DNA from: JAAYDI01 sp052034005
GTDB taxonomy: Bacteria > Planctomycetota > Planctomycetia > Pirellulales > Pirellulaceae
Length of the DNA: 10,495 nucleotides
NCBI GenBank assembly: GCA_052034005.1
Contig: JBPOJB010000062.1
Coordinates: 1 to 10,495, forward strand
Reading direction: 5' to 3'
The first letter of the stretch is position 1. Each line of letters opens with the position of its first letter. Positions 1-7,323 of this stretch are shown here, piece by piece. The notes below the pieces were generated by a model. The model did not search any database. It saw only the letters and a list, made by a program, of their open reading frames with translations, and was not told the DNA's origin. Position numbers and translations under genes: made by a program.

Positions 1-11
1 CCACATCTCCC

Positions 12-37
12 ACGGGCGGCCTCTGTCGCCCGTTTTT
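12..37 (+). terminator. Rho-independent terminator of an upstream gene
   Basis: Arms ACGGGCG (12-18) and CGCCCGT (27-33) pair perfectly around an 8-nt loop and are followed by a run of five T (33-37). This is a classic plus-strand intrinsic terminator. The gene it ends lies left of the window. Confidence 0.75.
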
Positions 38-570
38 CATGCGCTCCTCACCCTCCCTGGACGATCCATTCTCCGGACAGTCAAACCGAGACTATCACGG
101 ACAAATAATTCGGGACGCGGCAACCGCAACGTCCGTCAACAAAAACCCACTGGGTCCGAAACCCCTCCGCACGGCCAGATGGTATCCATTTGCCGTTGGT
201 TTCGCTCCCAGTGGTCTTCGGTGCGCGTGAGACCGACTGAACACCTGACGCGCCGCCGTGTTCCCAACATCGCCGGCACATCCCATCTATTTGCACTTAT
301 TTGACCACAACCCTTGGCTTCCTGACAAGTTAGAACGATGAACCAGAGCCCGTTTTTTCGTCCGCAGGGCCGTCTGTAGGCCGTTTGCAGGCCTTGAGGA
401 GGATTCGATCCGCCTCATAGGTGCTAAGTATTTCGTCCGTCTCGCCAGCCGGCACGCAGAATTCACGGCACAGACAGTGTGGTCAAGAAAGGCAAATTTT
501 TCCGAAAAACCGCCCAATCCCTACTGTCACGCACCTCCGTCCTTGGTAAACTCGCCCTACTCGCTGAGAT

Positions 571-598
571 TTGACCCAGTGAGTCTATGAGGTATTGT
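571..598 (+). promoter_or_regulatory. Possible sigma-70-type promoter for the synthase gene
   Basis: TTGACC (571-576, five of six consensus bases) is separated by 16 bp from TATTGT (593-598, four of six). It would give an untranslated leader of roughly 185 nt before the ATG at 792. In an AT-richer region such matches occur by chance, so this is only a candidate. Confidence 0.22.
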
Positions 599-737
599 TC
601 AATTGTCTCATTCACGCGTTTGATCCGATGGGCGTTCGCCCTGGTTTTCCTACATCTCATCTGACTTGGTGCGGGCGGCTGTTGCGGGTTGCGATCCGCG
701 TTGTGCAGTCGCAGTGCGAAGCAAACTCTTCTGTCAC

Positions 738-761
738 AGGAGGTCGATGAAGGTGCGCTAG
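738..761 (+). promoter_or_regulatory. Strong ribosome binding site with a four-codon leader frame (MKVR-stop)
   Basis: AGGAGG (738-743) is followed after three bases by ATG (747), then AAG GTG CGC and TAG (759-761). The frame is the same as that of the synthase gene starting at 792, with ten further sense codons between this stop and that ATG. The best Shine-Dalgarno sequence of the region therefore serves a minimal peptide. It may be a leader used for translational coupling, or the relic of an older start cut off by a nonsense mutation. Confidence 0.35.
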
Positions 762-791
762 CACGCCGTACGACATTTCGAGGTTGACGAA

Positions 792-1571
792 ATGAGCGTA
801 GCGACTCTCAGGAGGCGCGGCCGAGAGCGACGGAACTCATCTGTTGTATTCAAGGTTGCCGACTCCCCCGCGGAACGGAGAGACGCATTCGAGCTTGTTT
901 ACAACCAGTATTTGCGGACCGGCCTGGCGGTCCCCAACGCGTATCGCGTTCGCGTAACGCCCTACCATCTGCTTCCCACGACGCACGTGTTCGTGGCGTA
1001 TCAGGATAGTGAGATCGTCGCGACGATGACGCTAGTGGGCGACGGCGAGCTGGGTCTGCCCATGGAGTCGATCTACGGCGCGGAGGTGGCGGAGCGGCGT
1101 GCGCTGGGCCAGCGGCTGAGCGAGGTGTCCTGCCTGGCCGACTCCCGTACCGACCGCCGCGACTTCCTGACCATGTTCGTGGGCCTCAGCCGGGTGCTGG
1201 CCCAGTTCGCGCGGCGGCAGGGCTACCATCAGTTGCTGGTCGTCTGCCACCCCCGGCACGCAGCCTTCTATCGCCGCTACCTCGGCTTCCAGACGATCGG
1301 CGCCGTGGCCGAATGCCCGCACGTCCAGAACAAGCCGGCCGTGCCCTTGTGCCTGGACTTCGAATACGTCGACCACTACCCGCCCGCCTGCTATACGCGG
1401 TTCTTCGGCCAGTGGCTGCCGGAGGAGCAGCTCCAGCCGAGCCGCCTGGAGCCGGCCGAAATCGAAATGCTCCGGCAGATGGTCGACCACACATTCGACC
1501 AGGCCGTGCGCCCGCCCTTCTGGGCGCCGGACCCCGCTGCCACGCCCGACGCGGAGCTGGCGGTTCTGTAA
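792..1571 (+). CDS. FeeM-like long-chain N-acyl amino acid synthase (GNAT fold)
   Basis: The 259-residue product resembles the FeeM/N-acyl amino acid synthase branch of the GNAT acyltransferases. Family members transfer a long fatty acyl chain, in studied cases from an acyl carrier protein, to the amino group of an amino acid, often tyrosine. Visible landmarks are an N-terminal substrate-fold stretch (FELVYNQYLRTGL, about 33-45), the EVS motif at 111-113 followed by a DRRDF segment, and the GNAT-like CHPRHAAFYRRYLGF at 152-166. The acidic, proline-rich tail after about 240 is probably disordered. There is no signal peptide, so it should act in the cytoplasm. ATG 792 is preceded by GAGG (780-783) at 8-bp spacing. 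A 206-bp gap separates it from the exporter genes, so it may be transcribed with them or alone. The acyl chain and amino acid cannot be read from sequence; no acyl carrier protein gene is in the window. Confidence 0.8.
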   Translation: MSVATLRRRGRERRNSSVVFKVADSPAERRDAFELVYNQYLRTGLAVPNAYRVRVTPYHLLPTTHVFVAYQDSEIVATMTLVGDGELGLPMESIYGAEVAERRALGQRLSEVSCLADSRTDRRDFLTMFVGLSRVLAQFARRQGYHQLLVVCHPRHAAFYRRYLGFQTIGAVAECPHVQNKPAVPLCLDFEYVDHYPPACYTRFFGQWLPEEQLQPSRLEPAEIEMLRQMVDHTFDQAVRPPFWAPDPAATPDAELAVL

Positions 1572-1594
1572 GGGCAGCCGGGACCGGACCGGAT

Positions 1595-1612
1595 GGGGTG
1601 GGATGGGATGGG
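1595..1612 (+). repeat. G-rich tandem tract, possible G-quadruplex
   Basis: GGGGTGGGATGGGATGGG has four G-tracts of at least three with loops of 1, 2 and 2 nt. It starts 23 bp after the synthase stop codon and continues as degenerate GGGATG-like units to about 1630. It lies on the coding strand, so the transcript could fold into a quadruplex. The rest of the 206-bp gap to the permease gene shows no gene and no intrinsic terminator. Confidence 0.5.
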
Positions 1613-1777
1613 CGACATGGACGGGATGCGCGGAGTGGCATGTCGGCATCGATGATCTGGCCTATCCGGTCTCGGCATTGCGGCCTGGGCGTGACCTAGA
1701 CTTTCGCGTACTCGTACTCGTTCCGCGCGCGCACATCGCCGGTTCGACCGATTCGACACGATCCGGGGCATCGAGCC

Positions 1778-2900
1778 ATGTGGTCCGTGGCCGTCAAGAC
1801 ACTGGTTGCCGATCGAGGCAAGCTGTTCACGGCGCTGGTGGGCGTCGTGTTCTCGATCGTGTTGGTCAACGTGCAGGGCGGCCTGTTCCTGGGCCTGCTC
1901 CAGAAGGCCGGCATGCTGGTCGACTACGGCGAGGCGGACATCTGGGTCGGCCATCGTCGGATCCACAACGTGGACTTCCCACGCGACATTCCGCGTCGCT
2001 GGGTGCACCGGGTGCGTGCGGTGCCGGGCGTGAAGAGCGCCCAGCCCTACCTGTTGGGCTTCACCGAGATGACGTTGCCGCGTGGCGGGTTCGAGACCGT
2101 GTTGGTCGTGGGCGTCGAGCGCGCCAGCCGGCTGGGCGACGCCTGGAACTTCCTGGACGGCAACCGGCACTCGATCCTCGAGAACGACGGGATTGTGGTT
2201 GACGTGTGCGAAGCGGACAAGCTGGACGACCCGGCGGTGGGCGAGCTGCGTGAGGTGGGTCGGAGACGTGCCCGCGTGGTCGCGCGCACGCAAGGCATCA
2301 TGAACTTCCTGGTGACACCCTACATCTTCACGACGTACGACCGGGCGCTCCAGTACCTGAAGCGCCCGGCGGACCGCTGTTCGTACATCCTGGTCCAGTT
2401 GCAGCCGGGCGCCGACGCGCGCGCGGTCTGTGCGGGGATCAAGCAGCGGCTGCCGGAGGTCGAGGCGTTTCCGAAGCGCGCCTACAGCCGCATCTCGGTC
2501 AACTTCTGGCTGACGCGCACCGGGCTGGGGATCAGCTTCGGAGCCGCCACGCTGCTCGGCCTGTTCGTCGGCCTGGTGATGGTCGCCCAGACGCTCTACG
2601 CGCTGGTGCTCGACCGGCTGCCGGAATACGGCACGCTCAAAGCGATCGGCGCGACCGAACGCCAGGTCTTCTCGCTGCTGGTGACCCAGGCGGTGGTGAT
2701 GGCCACGCTCGGGTCCGTGCTCGGGTTGCTGGCCGTCGCGCTGATGCAGCACCGGTTCAGCACCCCGAAAGCGCCGATCGTCGTCCCCTGGTGGCTGTCG
2801 CTCGGCAGCTGTGCGCTGGTGTTGGTCATCTGCCTGGTATCCGCCCTGCTCCCCTACCTGCGTGTCCGCAAGGTGGACCCGGTGATGGTGGTGCAAGGGT

Positions 2901-2902
<2 letters not shown>
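1778..2902 (+). CDS. ABC transporter permease, FtsX/MacB family, DevC-like
   Basis: This 374-residue inner-membrane protein has the FtsX/MacB permease layout. Transmembrane segment 1 is at about 17-40. A large extracytoplasmic domain follows (about 45-245, with DIWVGHRRIHNVDFPRDIP near its start), and three segments lie at about 250-278, 297-322 and 336-360. The motif LDRLPEYGTLKAIGAT (278-293) and the ending KVDPVMVVQG are typical of this family. Such permeases drive export through periplasmic adaptor proteins rather than forming an import channel. With the ATPase and HlyD-type adaptor directly downstream, the set matches DevBCA-type exporters, whose best-known member exports glycolipids in cyanobacterial heterocysts. 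ATG 1778 has only a weak GGGG-type binding site; I see no better in-frame start. Confidence 0.85.
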
Positions 2903-2935
<33 letters not shown>

Positions 2936-2975
2936 TCCGAGGCGACATGATTTCAGGACGTGAGAGCTGAAGGCC

Positions 2976-3683
2976 GTGTACACCCCCGTTCCAACTTCCG
3001 TGCTGGAGATCCACGACGTGCGCAAGGCGTACGCGCGGGGCGGGACAGTGACCCATGTGCTGGGCGGCGTGGACCTGGTGGTGCGGCGTGGCGAGTGCGT
3101 GTTCCTGGTCGGCCCGTCGGGGAGCGGCAAGTCGACGTTGCTGTCGATCCTCGGCTGCATCCTGACGCCGGACGGCGGCCGGCTGCGCATCCTGGGCCGG
3201 GACATCGGGCACGTGGACGATCGCGTCCGGACGCTCTTGCGCCGCGACGTATTGGGGTTCGTGTTCCAGCGTTTCCAACTGATCCGCGGCCTGACGGTGC
3301 TGGACAACGTACTCGTCCCGCTGCGCCTGCAGGGCAAGCCGCTCCCGGAGGCCCGCCGGCGCGCGATGGAGTTGCTCGACGCCGTCGGGTTGGCCGCCTG
3401 GGCCCAGGCGATCCCGAAGCGCCTGAGCGCCGGGCAGTGCCAGCGCGTCGCGTTCGCACGGGCGCTGGCCAACAACCCGCTGATCATCCTGGCCGACGAG
3501 CCCACCGCGTCGCTCGACGCGGTCACGGGCGATGAAGTGATGCAAGTGCTCCGCAACCTGACTACCCAGTACAAGAAAACCGCGATCGTCGTCACGCACG
3601 ATCAACGTATCTTCAAATACGCGGATCGGATCTATCACCTGGAAGACGGACGCTTGAGGGAGAGACCATGCCCAGACTCCTGA
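2976..3683 (+). CDS. ABC transporter ATP-binding protein, LolD/MacB/DevA type
   Basis: This 235-residue cytoplasmic ATPase powers the adjacent FtsX-type permease. All nucleotide-binding motifs are visible: Walker A GPSGSGKST (46-54), Q-loop FVFQRFQL (95-102), signature LSAGQ (150-154, with Ala for the usual second Gly), Walker B LIILADEP (169-176), D-loop SLDA (179-182) and the switch histidine in VVTHDQ (205-210). Length and motifs fit the LolD/MacB/DevA group. I chose the GTG at 2976; a GTG at about 3000 is a possible alternative because family similarity begins at VLEIHDVRK. The gene follows the permease after 73 bp and its end overlaps the adaptor gene by 16 bp, indicating one transcript with coupled translation. 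Confidence 0.9.
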   Translation: MYTPVPTSVLEIHDVRKAYARGGTVTHVLGGVDLVVRRGECVFLVGPSGSGKSTLLSILGCILTPDGGRLRILGRDIGHVDDRVRTLLRRDVLGFVFQRFQLIRGLTVLDNVLVPLRLQGKPLPEARRRAMELLDAVGLAAWAQAIPKRLSAGQCQRVAFARALANNPLIILADEPTASLDAVTGDEVMQVLRNLTTQYKKTAIVVTHDQRIFKYADRIYHLEDGRLRERPCPDS

Positions 3684-4696
3684 TCATCATCCCCACGCTC
3701 GGCGTCATCCTGCTATTGGGCCTGTCGATCGATTTGCAGTCGCATTCGCCGCCGGTGCGCCACGAGGCGACGGACGGGGCGCTCGACATTTTCGCGTCCG
3801 GGCGCGTGGAGGGCGCGACGGAGGAGATCAACCTGCGCCCGCAGCTGCAGGGGCGCGTCGCCGACCTGGCGTTTGCCGAATCGTCGACCGTGGCGGAGGG
3901 TGACGTGCTGCTCCGGATCGACGATCGCGAATACCGGCACCAGGTGGCGCTGGCCCAGGCCGAGCTGCAGATGGCCGAGGCCAGGCTCCAGCGACTCATC
4001 AACGGCGCTCGATCCGAGGAGCGGAAGGAGGCGGAGGCGTTGTGGACGGCGAAGGCGGCCGAGCTGGAGCGCGCCCGCTTACAGTGGAACCGGGTGCGGC
4101 AGTTGCGCGAGCAGAAGGCGGTGACCGAACAGGAGGCGGACAACCAGCGGATGGAGGTCAGCGCGTTGGAGGCGGCGGTGGACGCCGCGCGGGCGCGCTT
4201 CGAGCTGCTGGAGGCGGCCGCGCGCCCGGACGAAGTGGCGATGGACCAGGCGGCGGTGGACGCCGCCCGGGCGAAACTGGAGATGGCTCAACTGCAACTG
4301 TCCCGCACGCAACTCACGTCGCCCGTCGCCGGGCAGATCCTGGCCGTCAATACACGCCTGGGAGAACTGGTCGGGCCGGACACGCCCAGCCCGGCCGTCG
4401 TGATGGCCGACACCGGCCGGTACCGCGTGCGCGCGTTTGTCGAAGAGTACGACGCGCCGCGCGTGCGGACCGGCATGATGGCCGATATCACCGCCGACGG
4501 GATCCCGGACAGGAGCTTTCGCGGGACCGTCAGCGAACTGAGCCCGCGCATGGATCGCAAACAACATTGGACCGACCGGCCGGACGAGCAGTTCGATACC
4601 AAGACGCGCGAAGTCTGGATCGATCTCGATTCGGCCGACGGCCTGGTCCTCGGCCTGCGCGTGGATGTTACCATCCACGCGGCGGACGTGCGGTGA
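3668..4696 (+). CDS. HlyD/DevB-type membrane fusion (periplasmic adaptor) protein
   Basis: This 342-residue adaptor would bridge the inner-membrane ABC complex to an outer-membrane channel. It has one N-terminal membrane anchor (LLIIIPTLGVILLLGLSI, 4-21). A split lipoyl/barrel-sandwich domain lies at about 55-85 and 215-233 (the second half reads LTSPVAGQILAVNTRLGE). Between them is a long alpha-helical hairpin rich in Ala, Glu, Arg and Gln (about 90-212), and a beta-barrel domain ends the protein (about 250-340). ATG 3668 lies within the ATPase gene, preceded by GAGGGAGAG, a good ribosome binding site that confirms the 16-bp overlap. No outer-membrane TolC-like gene is in the window, so that partner would be encoded elsewhere. 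The hydrophobic-molecule export role is inferred from DevB/HlyD relatives. Confidence 0.85.
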   Translation: MPRLLIIIPTLGVILLLGLSIDLQSHSPPVRHEATDGALDIFASGRVEGATEEINLRPQLQGRVADLAFAESSTVAEGDVLLRIDDREYRHQVALAQAELQMAEARLQRLINGARSEERKEAEALWTAKAAELERARLQWNRVRQLREQKAVTEQEADNQRMEVSALEAAVDAARARFELLEAAARPDEVAMDQAAVDAARAKLEMAQLQLSRTQLTSPVAGQILAVNTRLGELVGPDTPSPAVVMADTGRYRVRAFVEEYDAPRVRTGMMADITADGIPDRSFRGTVSELSPRMDRKQHWTDRPDEQFDTKTREVWIDLDSADGLVLGLRVDVTIHAADVR

Positions 4697-4731
4697 GAGA
4701 CGAGGTGAGAGGTGAGAGGTGAGAGGTGAGA
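4692..4731 (+). repeat. Tandem GGTGAGA heptamers after the adaptor gene
   Basis: Four perfect head-to-tail copies of GGTGAGA occupy 4704-4731. A separate copy at 4692-4698 contains the adaptor gene stop codon TGA. The heptamer array sits in the 109-bp gap before the flavoenzyme start. Copy number could change by slippage, but it lies outside both reading frames. Confidence 0.85.
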
Positions 4732-4805
4732 GAATCGGGAATCGAGCCGTCTTAGATCCTGAACCTGGATCCCCGGCTTCAACCAACGAAGGAAGGCGGA
4801 AAGCC

Positions 4806-6377
4806 ATGTCCACCCAGCTCCCATACTCGCCCGACGATTTGCGCCGCGCGCTGGCCGGCTGGTCGGAGGTGTTGGGCGACTCGTATGTCCACAGCGATGC
4901 GGGGACGATCGCACGCTACGCGCGCACCACGCTGCCGCGCGGCACGACGCCGGCGGCTGTCGTGCGCCCCGAATCCACGCGCCAGGTGCAGCGCGTGGTC
5001 CAGATCGCGAACCAGTACCGGGTGCGGCTGCACCCGATCAGCCGCGGGAAGAACTGGGGCTACGGCGACGCGTGCGCTGTGACGGACGGCCAGGTGATCG
5101 TCGACCTGGGACGCATGGACCGGATCGTCGAGGTGAACACGCCGCTGGCCTACGCGGTGATCGAGCCGGGCGTGACCCAGGGCCAACTGTACGAGTACCT
5201 GACCGACCGGGCCATCCCGCTGATCATGGACGCATCGGGCGCCGGGCCGGATGCCAGCGTGGTGGGCAACACGCTGGCGCGCGGGTTCGGCCACACGCCG
5301 TACGGGAACCATTTCACGCACATCTCGGGGATGGAGGTGGTGCTGCTGCGCGACGCGCGCGTGGTCCATACCGGGTTCGGGGCCCTGCGCGGCGCGCAGG
5401 CGACCCGCGTGTTCCCCTGGGGCCTGGGCCCCTATAGCGCGGGTCTGTTCACGCAGTCGGATCTGGGAATCGTCACGCAGCTGGGCGTCTGGCTGCTGCC
5501 CACCCCTGAGACGATCCAGGGGTTTGCGTTCAAGGTGCCGCGTGACGAGCACCTGTCGGAGGTGTTGGACGCCGTGCGCGAGCTGCGGCTGGGGGGTGTG
5601 GTCCAGAGCACGGTGCACGTGGCGAACGACCTGCGGGTGATCTCCGCCCAGCGGCATTACCCGTGGGAACTCACGGGTGGCCGCACGCCGCTGCCCGACC
5701 CGGTGCGGCAGGCGCTGCGCCGCGCGGCGGGGATCGGCGCCTGGAACGCCATGGGTGGCCTGTACGGGACGCGCCGCCAGGTGGCCGCCGCGCGCGCGGC
5801 CGTCCGCCGCCGTCTGGGGCGTCTGACCCACGTCCACTTCTTCGGCCAAGAGAAGATCCGCTGGGCTCGTCGGCTCGTGGGGATGCTGAGCATGACTCAG
5901 TACGGCCGGAGCCTCGGGAAGATGGTCGACAGCGCCGAGTCGGTCTATAAGCTGCTGGTGGGCAACCCGACTCCGGAGCATCTGAATGGCGTGTTCTGGC
6001 GCACGCGGCCGGGGACGGTAGTCGACAAGACCGACCCGATCAACTCGGGCAGCATCTGGCTCTCGCCGGTGATCCCGCTGGAAGGGTCGCACGCGCGCCG
6101 CGTGCTGGAGATCTGTGAGCCGATCTGGCGCGAGCACGGCTTCTCGCTGCTGGTCACGATCACGGCAATCACCGAGCGTGCGGGTGTGGCCGTGCTGACG
6201 GTCTGCTTCGACCACCAGGAGCCGGGCGAGCCGCAGAGAGCGGCCGACTGCTACAAGCAGGCCTTCGAGTCGTTGGCCAATGCTGGCTATTTCCCCTACC
6301 GGCTCGGCATCCAATCGGCCGACGCCCTCGCGCCGTTCCTTCACTCCCCGCCGGAGGACGCAGCGATCAGGCTATAG
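4806..6377 (+). CDS. FAD-linked oxidase of the vanillyl-alcohol oxidase / p-cresol methylhydroxylase family
   Basis: This 523-residue flavoenzyme has a PCMH-type FAD-binding domain at about 45-235. Its landmarks are PISRGKNWGYGDA (77-89), PDASVVGNTLARGFGHTPYG (148-167) and SGMEVVLLRDARVVHTGFG (174-192). The C-terminal substrate domain contains INSGSIWLSPVIPLEG (412-427) and GYFPYRLGIQ (494-503). The Tyr-Arg pair 498-499 appears to match the catalytic Tyr-Arg of vanillyl-alcohol oxidase. The family oxidises para-substituted phenols at the benzylic carbon, which fits an N-acyl-tyrosine-like substrate from the upstream synthase. I could not tell whether FAD is covalently bound. I chose ATG 4806 because GGAAGG lies just upstream and similarity begins there; an in-frame GTG at 4719 would run through the heptamer repeat. 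No signal peptide is seen. Confidence 0.82.
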   Translation: MSTQLPYSPDDLRRALAGWSEVLGDSYVHSDAGTIARYARTTLPRGTTPAAVVRPESTRQVQRVVQIANQYRVRLHPISRGKNWGYGDACAVTDGQVIVDLGRMDRIVEVNTPLAYAVIEPGVTQGQLYEYLTDRAIPLIMDASGAGPDASVVGNTLARGFGHTPYGNHFTHISGMEVVLLRDARVVHTGFGALRGAQATRVFPWGLGPYSAGLFTQSDLGIVTQLGVWLLPTPETIQGFAFKVPRDEHLSEVLDAVRELRLGGVVQSTVHVANDLRVISAQRHYPWELTGGRTPLPDPVRQALRRAAGIGAWNAMGGLYGTRRQVAAARAAVRRRLGRLTHVHFFGQEKIRWARRLVGMLSMTQYGRSLGKMVDSAESVYKLLVGNPTPEHLNGVFWRTRPGTVVDKTDPINSGSIWLSPVIPLEGSHARRVLEICEPIWREHGFSLLVTITAITERAGVAVLTVCFDHQEPGEPQRAADCYKQAFESLANAGYFPYRLGIQSADALAPFLHSPPEDAAIRL

Positions 6378-6386
6378 CGCCTTCCC

Positions 6387-6478
6387 TTCTGCACTCTGCA
6401 CTCCTTGTTCTGCACTCTGCACTCGTCTTCCCCTTCTGCACTCTGCACTCCTTGTTCTGCACTCTGCACTCTGCCCTC
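6387..6478. repeat. Repeat array A: four 17-bp blocks
   Basis: Four copies of TTCTGCACTCTGCACTC start at 6387, 6408, 6434 and 6455. Each block is two CTGCACT heptamers plus edges. Within each pair the copies are joined by CTTG (21-bp period); the pairs are separated by a short pyrimidine linker. The last block extends into TGCCCTC. The array begins ten bases after the flavoenzyme stop codon. Confidence 0.9.
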
Positions 6479-6481
6479 CCA

Positions 6482-6530
6482 GCTGCTCGTGGTTTCACCC
6501 CCCTCGGTCCCCCCTTGTACAAGGGGGGAA
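6482..6530. repeat. C-run/G-run palindromic element, copy A
   Basis: A linker GCTGCTCGTGGTTTCA is followed by a first C6 run (6498-6503), TCGGT, a second C6 run (6509-6514), TTGTACAA and a G6 run (6523-6528). Bases 6508-6529 form a perfect 22-bp palindrome. Copies recur at 7741-7790 and, inverted, at 10301-10348. The hairpin closes the plus-strand gene group but lacks a T-run, so it is not a standard terminator. Confidence 0.85.
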
Positions 6531-6696
6531 GGTGTCTGTTGCTGTGGCCCCTTTGTCGGTGGTGAGGATCGCCCTGGAGAAATCCAGGCCACTCCGCCGC
6601 CCAGCGGCTGTGGCTGGCCTGGCGAACCGCCGCTGTGAGACGGCGTCGTTCCTGGACGTCGATGAGCAAGCCCGCGTGGCCGCACGGACGGGATAT

Positions 6697-6713
6697 GGAC
6701 GCATGAATACGCC
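6697..6713. repeat. REP-like near-palindrome
   Basis: GGACGCATGAATACGCC is an imperfect inverted repeat. It shares the core CGCATGAAT with the perfect palindrome at 7086-7103 when that is read on the minus strand. The two may be members of one intergenic repeat family. Confidence 0.35.
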
Positions 6714-6762
6714 TGAGATGAGGGCCGTCCCGTTGGGACTCGGGTCTGGTGAGTGTACGCGA

Positions 6763-6837
6763 CCCAGGGCTGCGGCCCGGCTCGCACGGCTCGCCGGGCC
6801 TTCGCCCTGGGCTGTGTTAGTGCTGTCCCTTCGGGAC
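6763..6837. repeat. Nested hairpin element
   Basis: Outer arms CCCAGGGC (6763-6770) and GCCCTGGG (6804-6811) enclose inner arms GGCCCGGC (6774-6781) and GCCGGGCC (6793-6800), giving two stacked 8-bp stems with an internal loop. A second hairpin, GTCCC-TTC-GGGAC, lies at 6825-6837. It looks like a dispersed REP-type element. No T-run follows, so a terminator role is not supported. Confidence 0.6.
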
Positions 6838-7059
6838 GCAAGAGCCCGTCTTCGTGTCGCCGATTAGCACGGCCCAAGGATTTCCAGTTGGTGGTGCCAC
6901 AGCCTGTGGTGGGGAAGTCGTACGGTCTTCGGCTCGGCAGCGTCCTGTGCATGGCCTCTTTCAACGCGCCCAAGAGTCCGAAGCACCTGGGGTCCTCTTC
7001 ATACGTAATCAAGTTGACCAGGCGCACATTCGCCGCGAGTCAAGCGGCCAGTTCTTGCT

Positions 7060-7323
7060 TCACGTCGATGGGCGTGGCTCGTAGTGACCGCATTCATGCG
7101 GTCCCGCACTCCCGGACCCGATAAAGACTTGTCGGACCTCGAAGTCCACGTCCTTGTTCTCCGGAGCGAAACCATGCCCGGCAAAACGAGCCAGCCCGCC
7201 GATCATCTCCTCATACGCATCAAGCCACGCGTGGACGCCTTGCGGTGATCTCTTTCGCATCCAGTCGACGATGCTGCGAATATCGGCCTGGGCCAGCTCC
7301 AGTTCATGAACGCGATTCGTCAT
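7060..7323 (-). CDS. ParE/RelE-family toxin, C-terminus apparently replaced
   Basis: The first two thirds of this 87-residue protein fit the ParE/RelE toxin fold: a first strand (VHELELAQ, 5-12), helices with DIRSIVDWMRKRSPQGVHAWLDAYEEMIGGLARF (14-47), then FAPENKDVDFEVRQVFIG (52-69). Relatives normally continue with two or three beta-strands of the kind YRILFTI...VRVLHVRH, where residues important for activity lie. Here residues 70-87 (SGSAGPHECGH...) bear no likeness to that, and they are encoded by a REP-like palindrome (7086-7103). The start ATG overlaps the antitoxin stop as ATGA, typical of coupled antitoxin-toxin operons. I judge it a probably inactivated toxin; a novel C-terminus cannot be excluded. 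Confidence 0.65.
   Translation of the reverse strand: MTNRVHELELAQADIRSIVDWMRKRSPQGVHAWLDAYEEMIGGLARFAGHGFAPENKDVDFEVRQVFIGSGSAGPHECGHYEPRPST
7086..7103. repeat. REP-like perfect palindrome inside the toxin 3' end
   Basis: GACCGCATTCATGCGGTC has 8-bp arms (GACCGCAT/ATGCGGTC) around a 2-base centre. It encodes toxin residues 74-79, just after family similarity stops. The shape resembles the short palindromes dispersed in intergenic DNA of many bacteria. Confidence 0.6.

Larger units (their letters stand above)
38..791. other. Long gene-free region upstream of the synthase gene
   Basis: About 750 bp with no reading frame I can support. The short frames on both strands have no recognisable family, no clear ribosome binding site and composition unlike the neighbouring genes. 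The stretch looks clearly less GC-rich than the coding regions and has several A/T runs (for example around 495-512). No tRNA or rRNA pattern was seen. It contains a possible promoter (571-598) and a tiny leader frame (747-761), listed separately. Confidence 0.5.
6531..7059. other. Gene-free stretch with hairpins
   Basis: About 530 bp with no supported gene. The open frames crossing it run into the repeats and have no family resemblance. It holds a REP-like near-palindrome (6697-6713), a large double-stem hairpin (6763-6811) and a small hairpin (GTCCC/GGGAC, 6825-6837). The part nearest the toxin (about 6880-7059) looks like degenerate sequence without a recognisable origin. Confidence 0.45.

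Noticed and set aside
395..425. A tRNA T-arm-like GGATTCGATCC
   Set aside because: No acceptor, D or anticodon arms can be folded around it and the T-stem itself is imperfect.
664..683. A sigma-54-like promoter upstream of the synthase gene
   Set aside because: A GG and a TTGC are present, but their spacing does not give the required GG-N10-GC arrangement.
4779..6344. A 521-codon open frame on the minus strand opposite the flavoenzyme gene
   Set aside because: The product is dominated by Arg, His, Gln and Ala with no recognisable domain. The plus strand carries full PCMH-family motifs throughout.
6508..6529. Terminator for the flavoenzyme gene
   Set aside because: The hairpin is perfect but no T-run follows on the plus strand, and the same element occurs elsewhere away from gene ends, so it is treated as a dispersed repeat.
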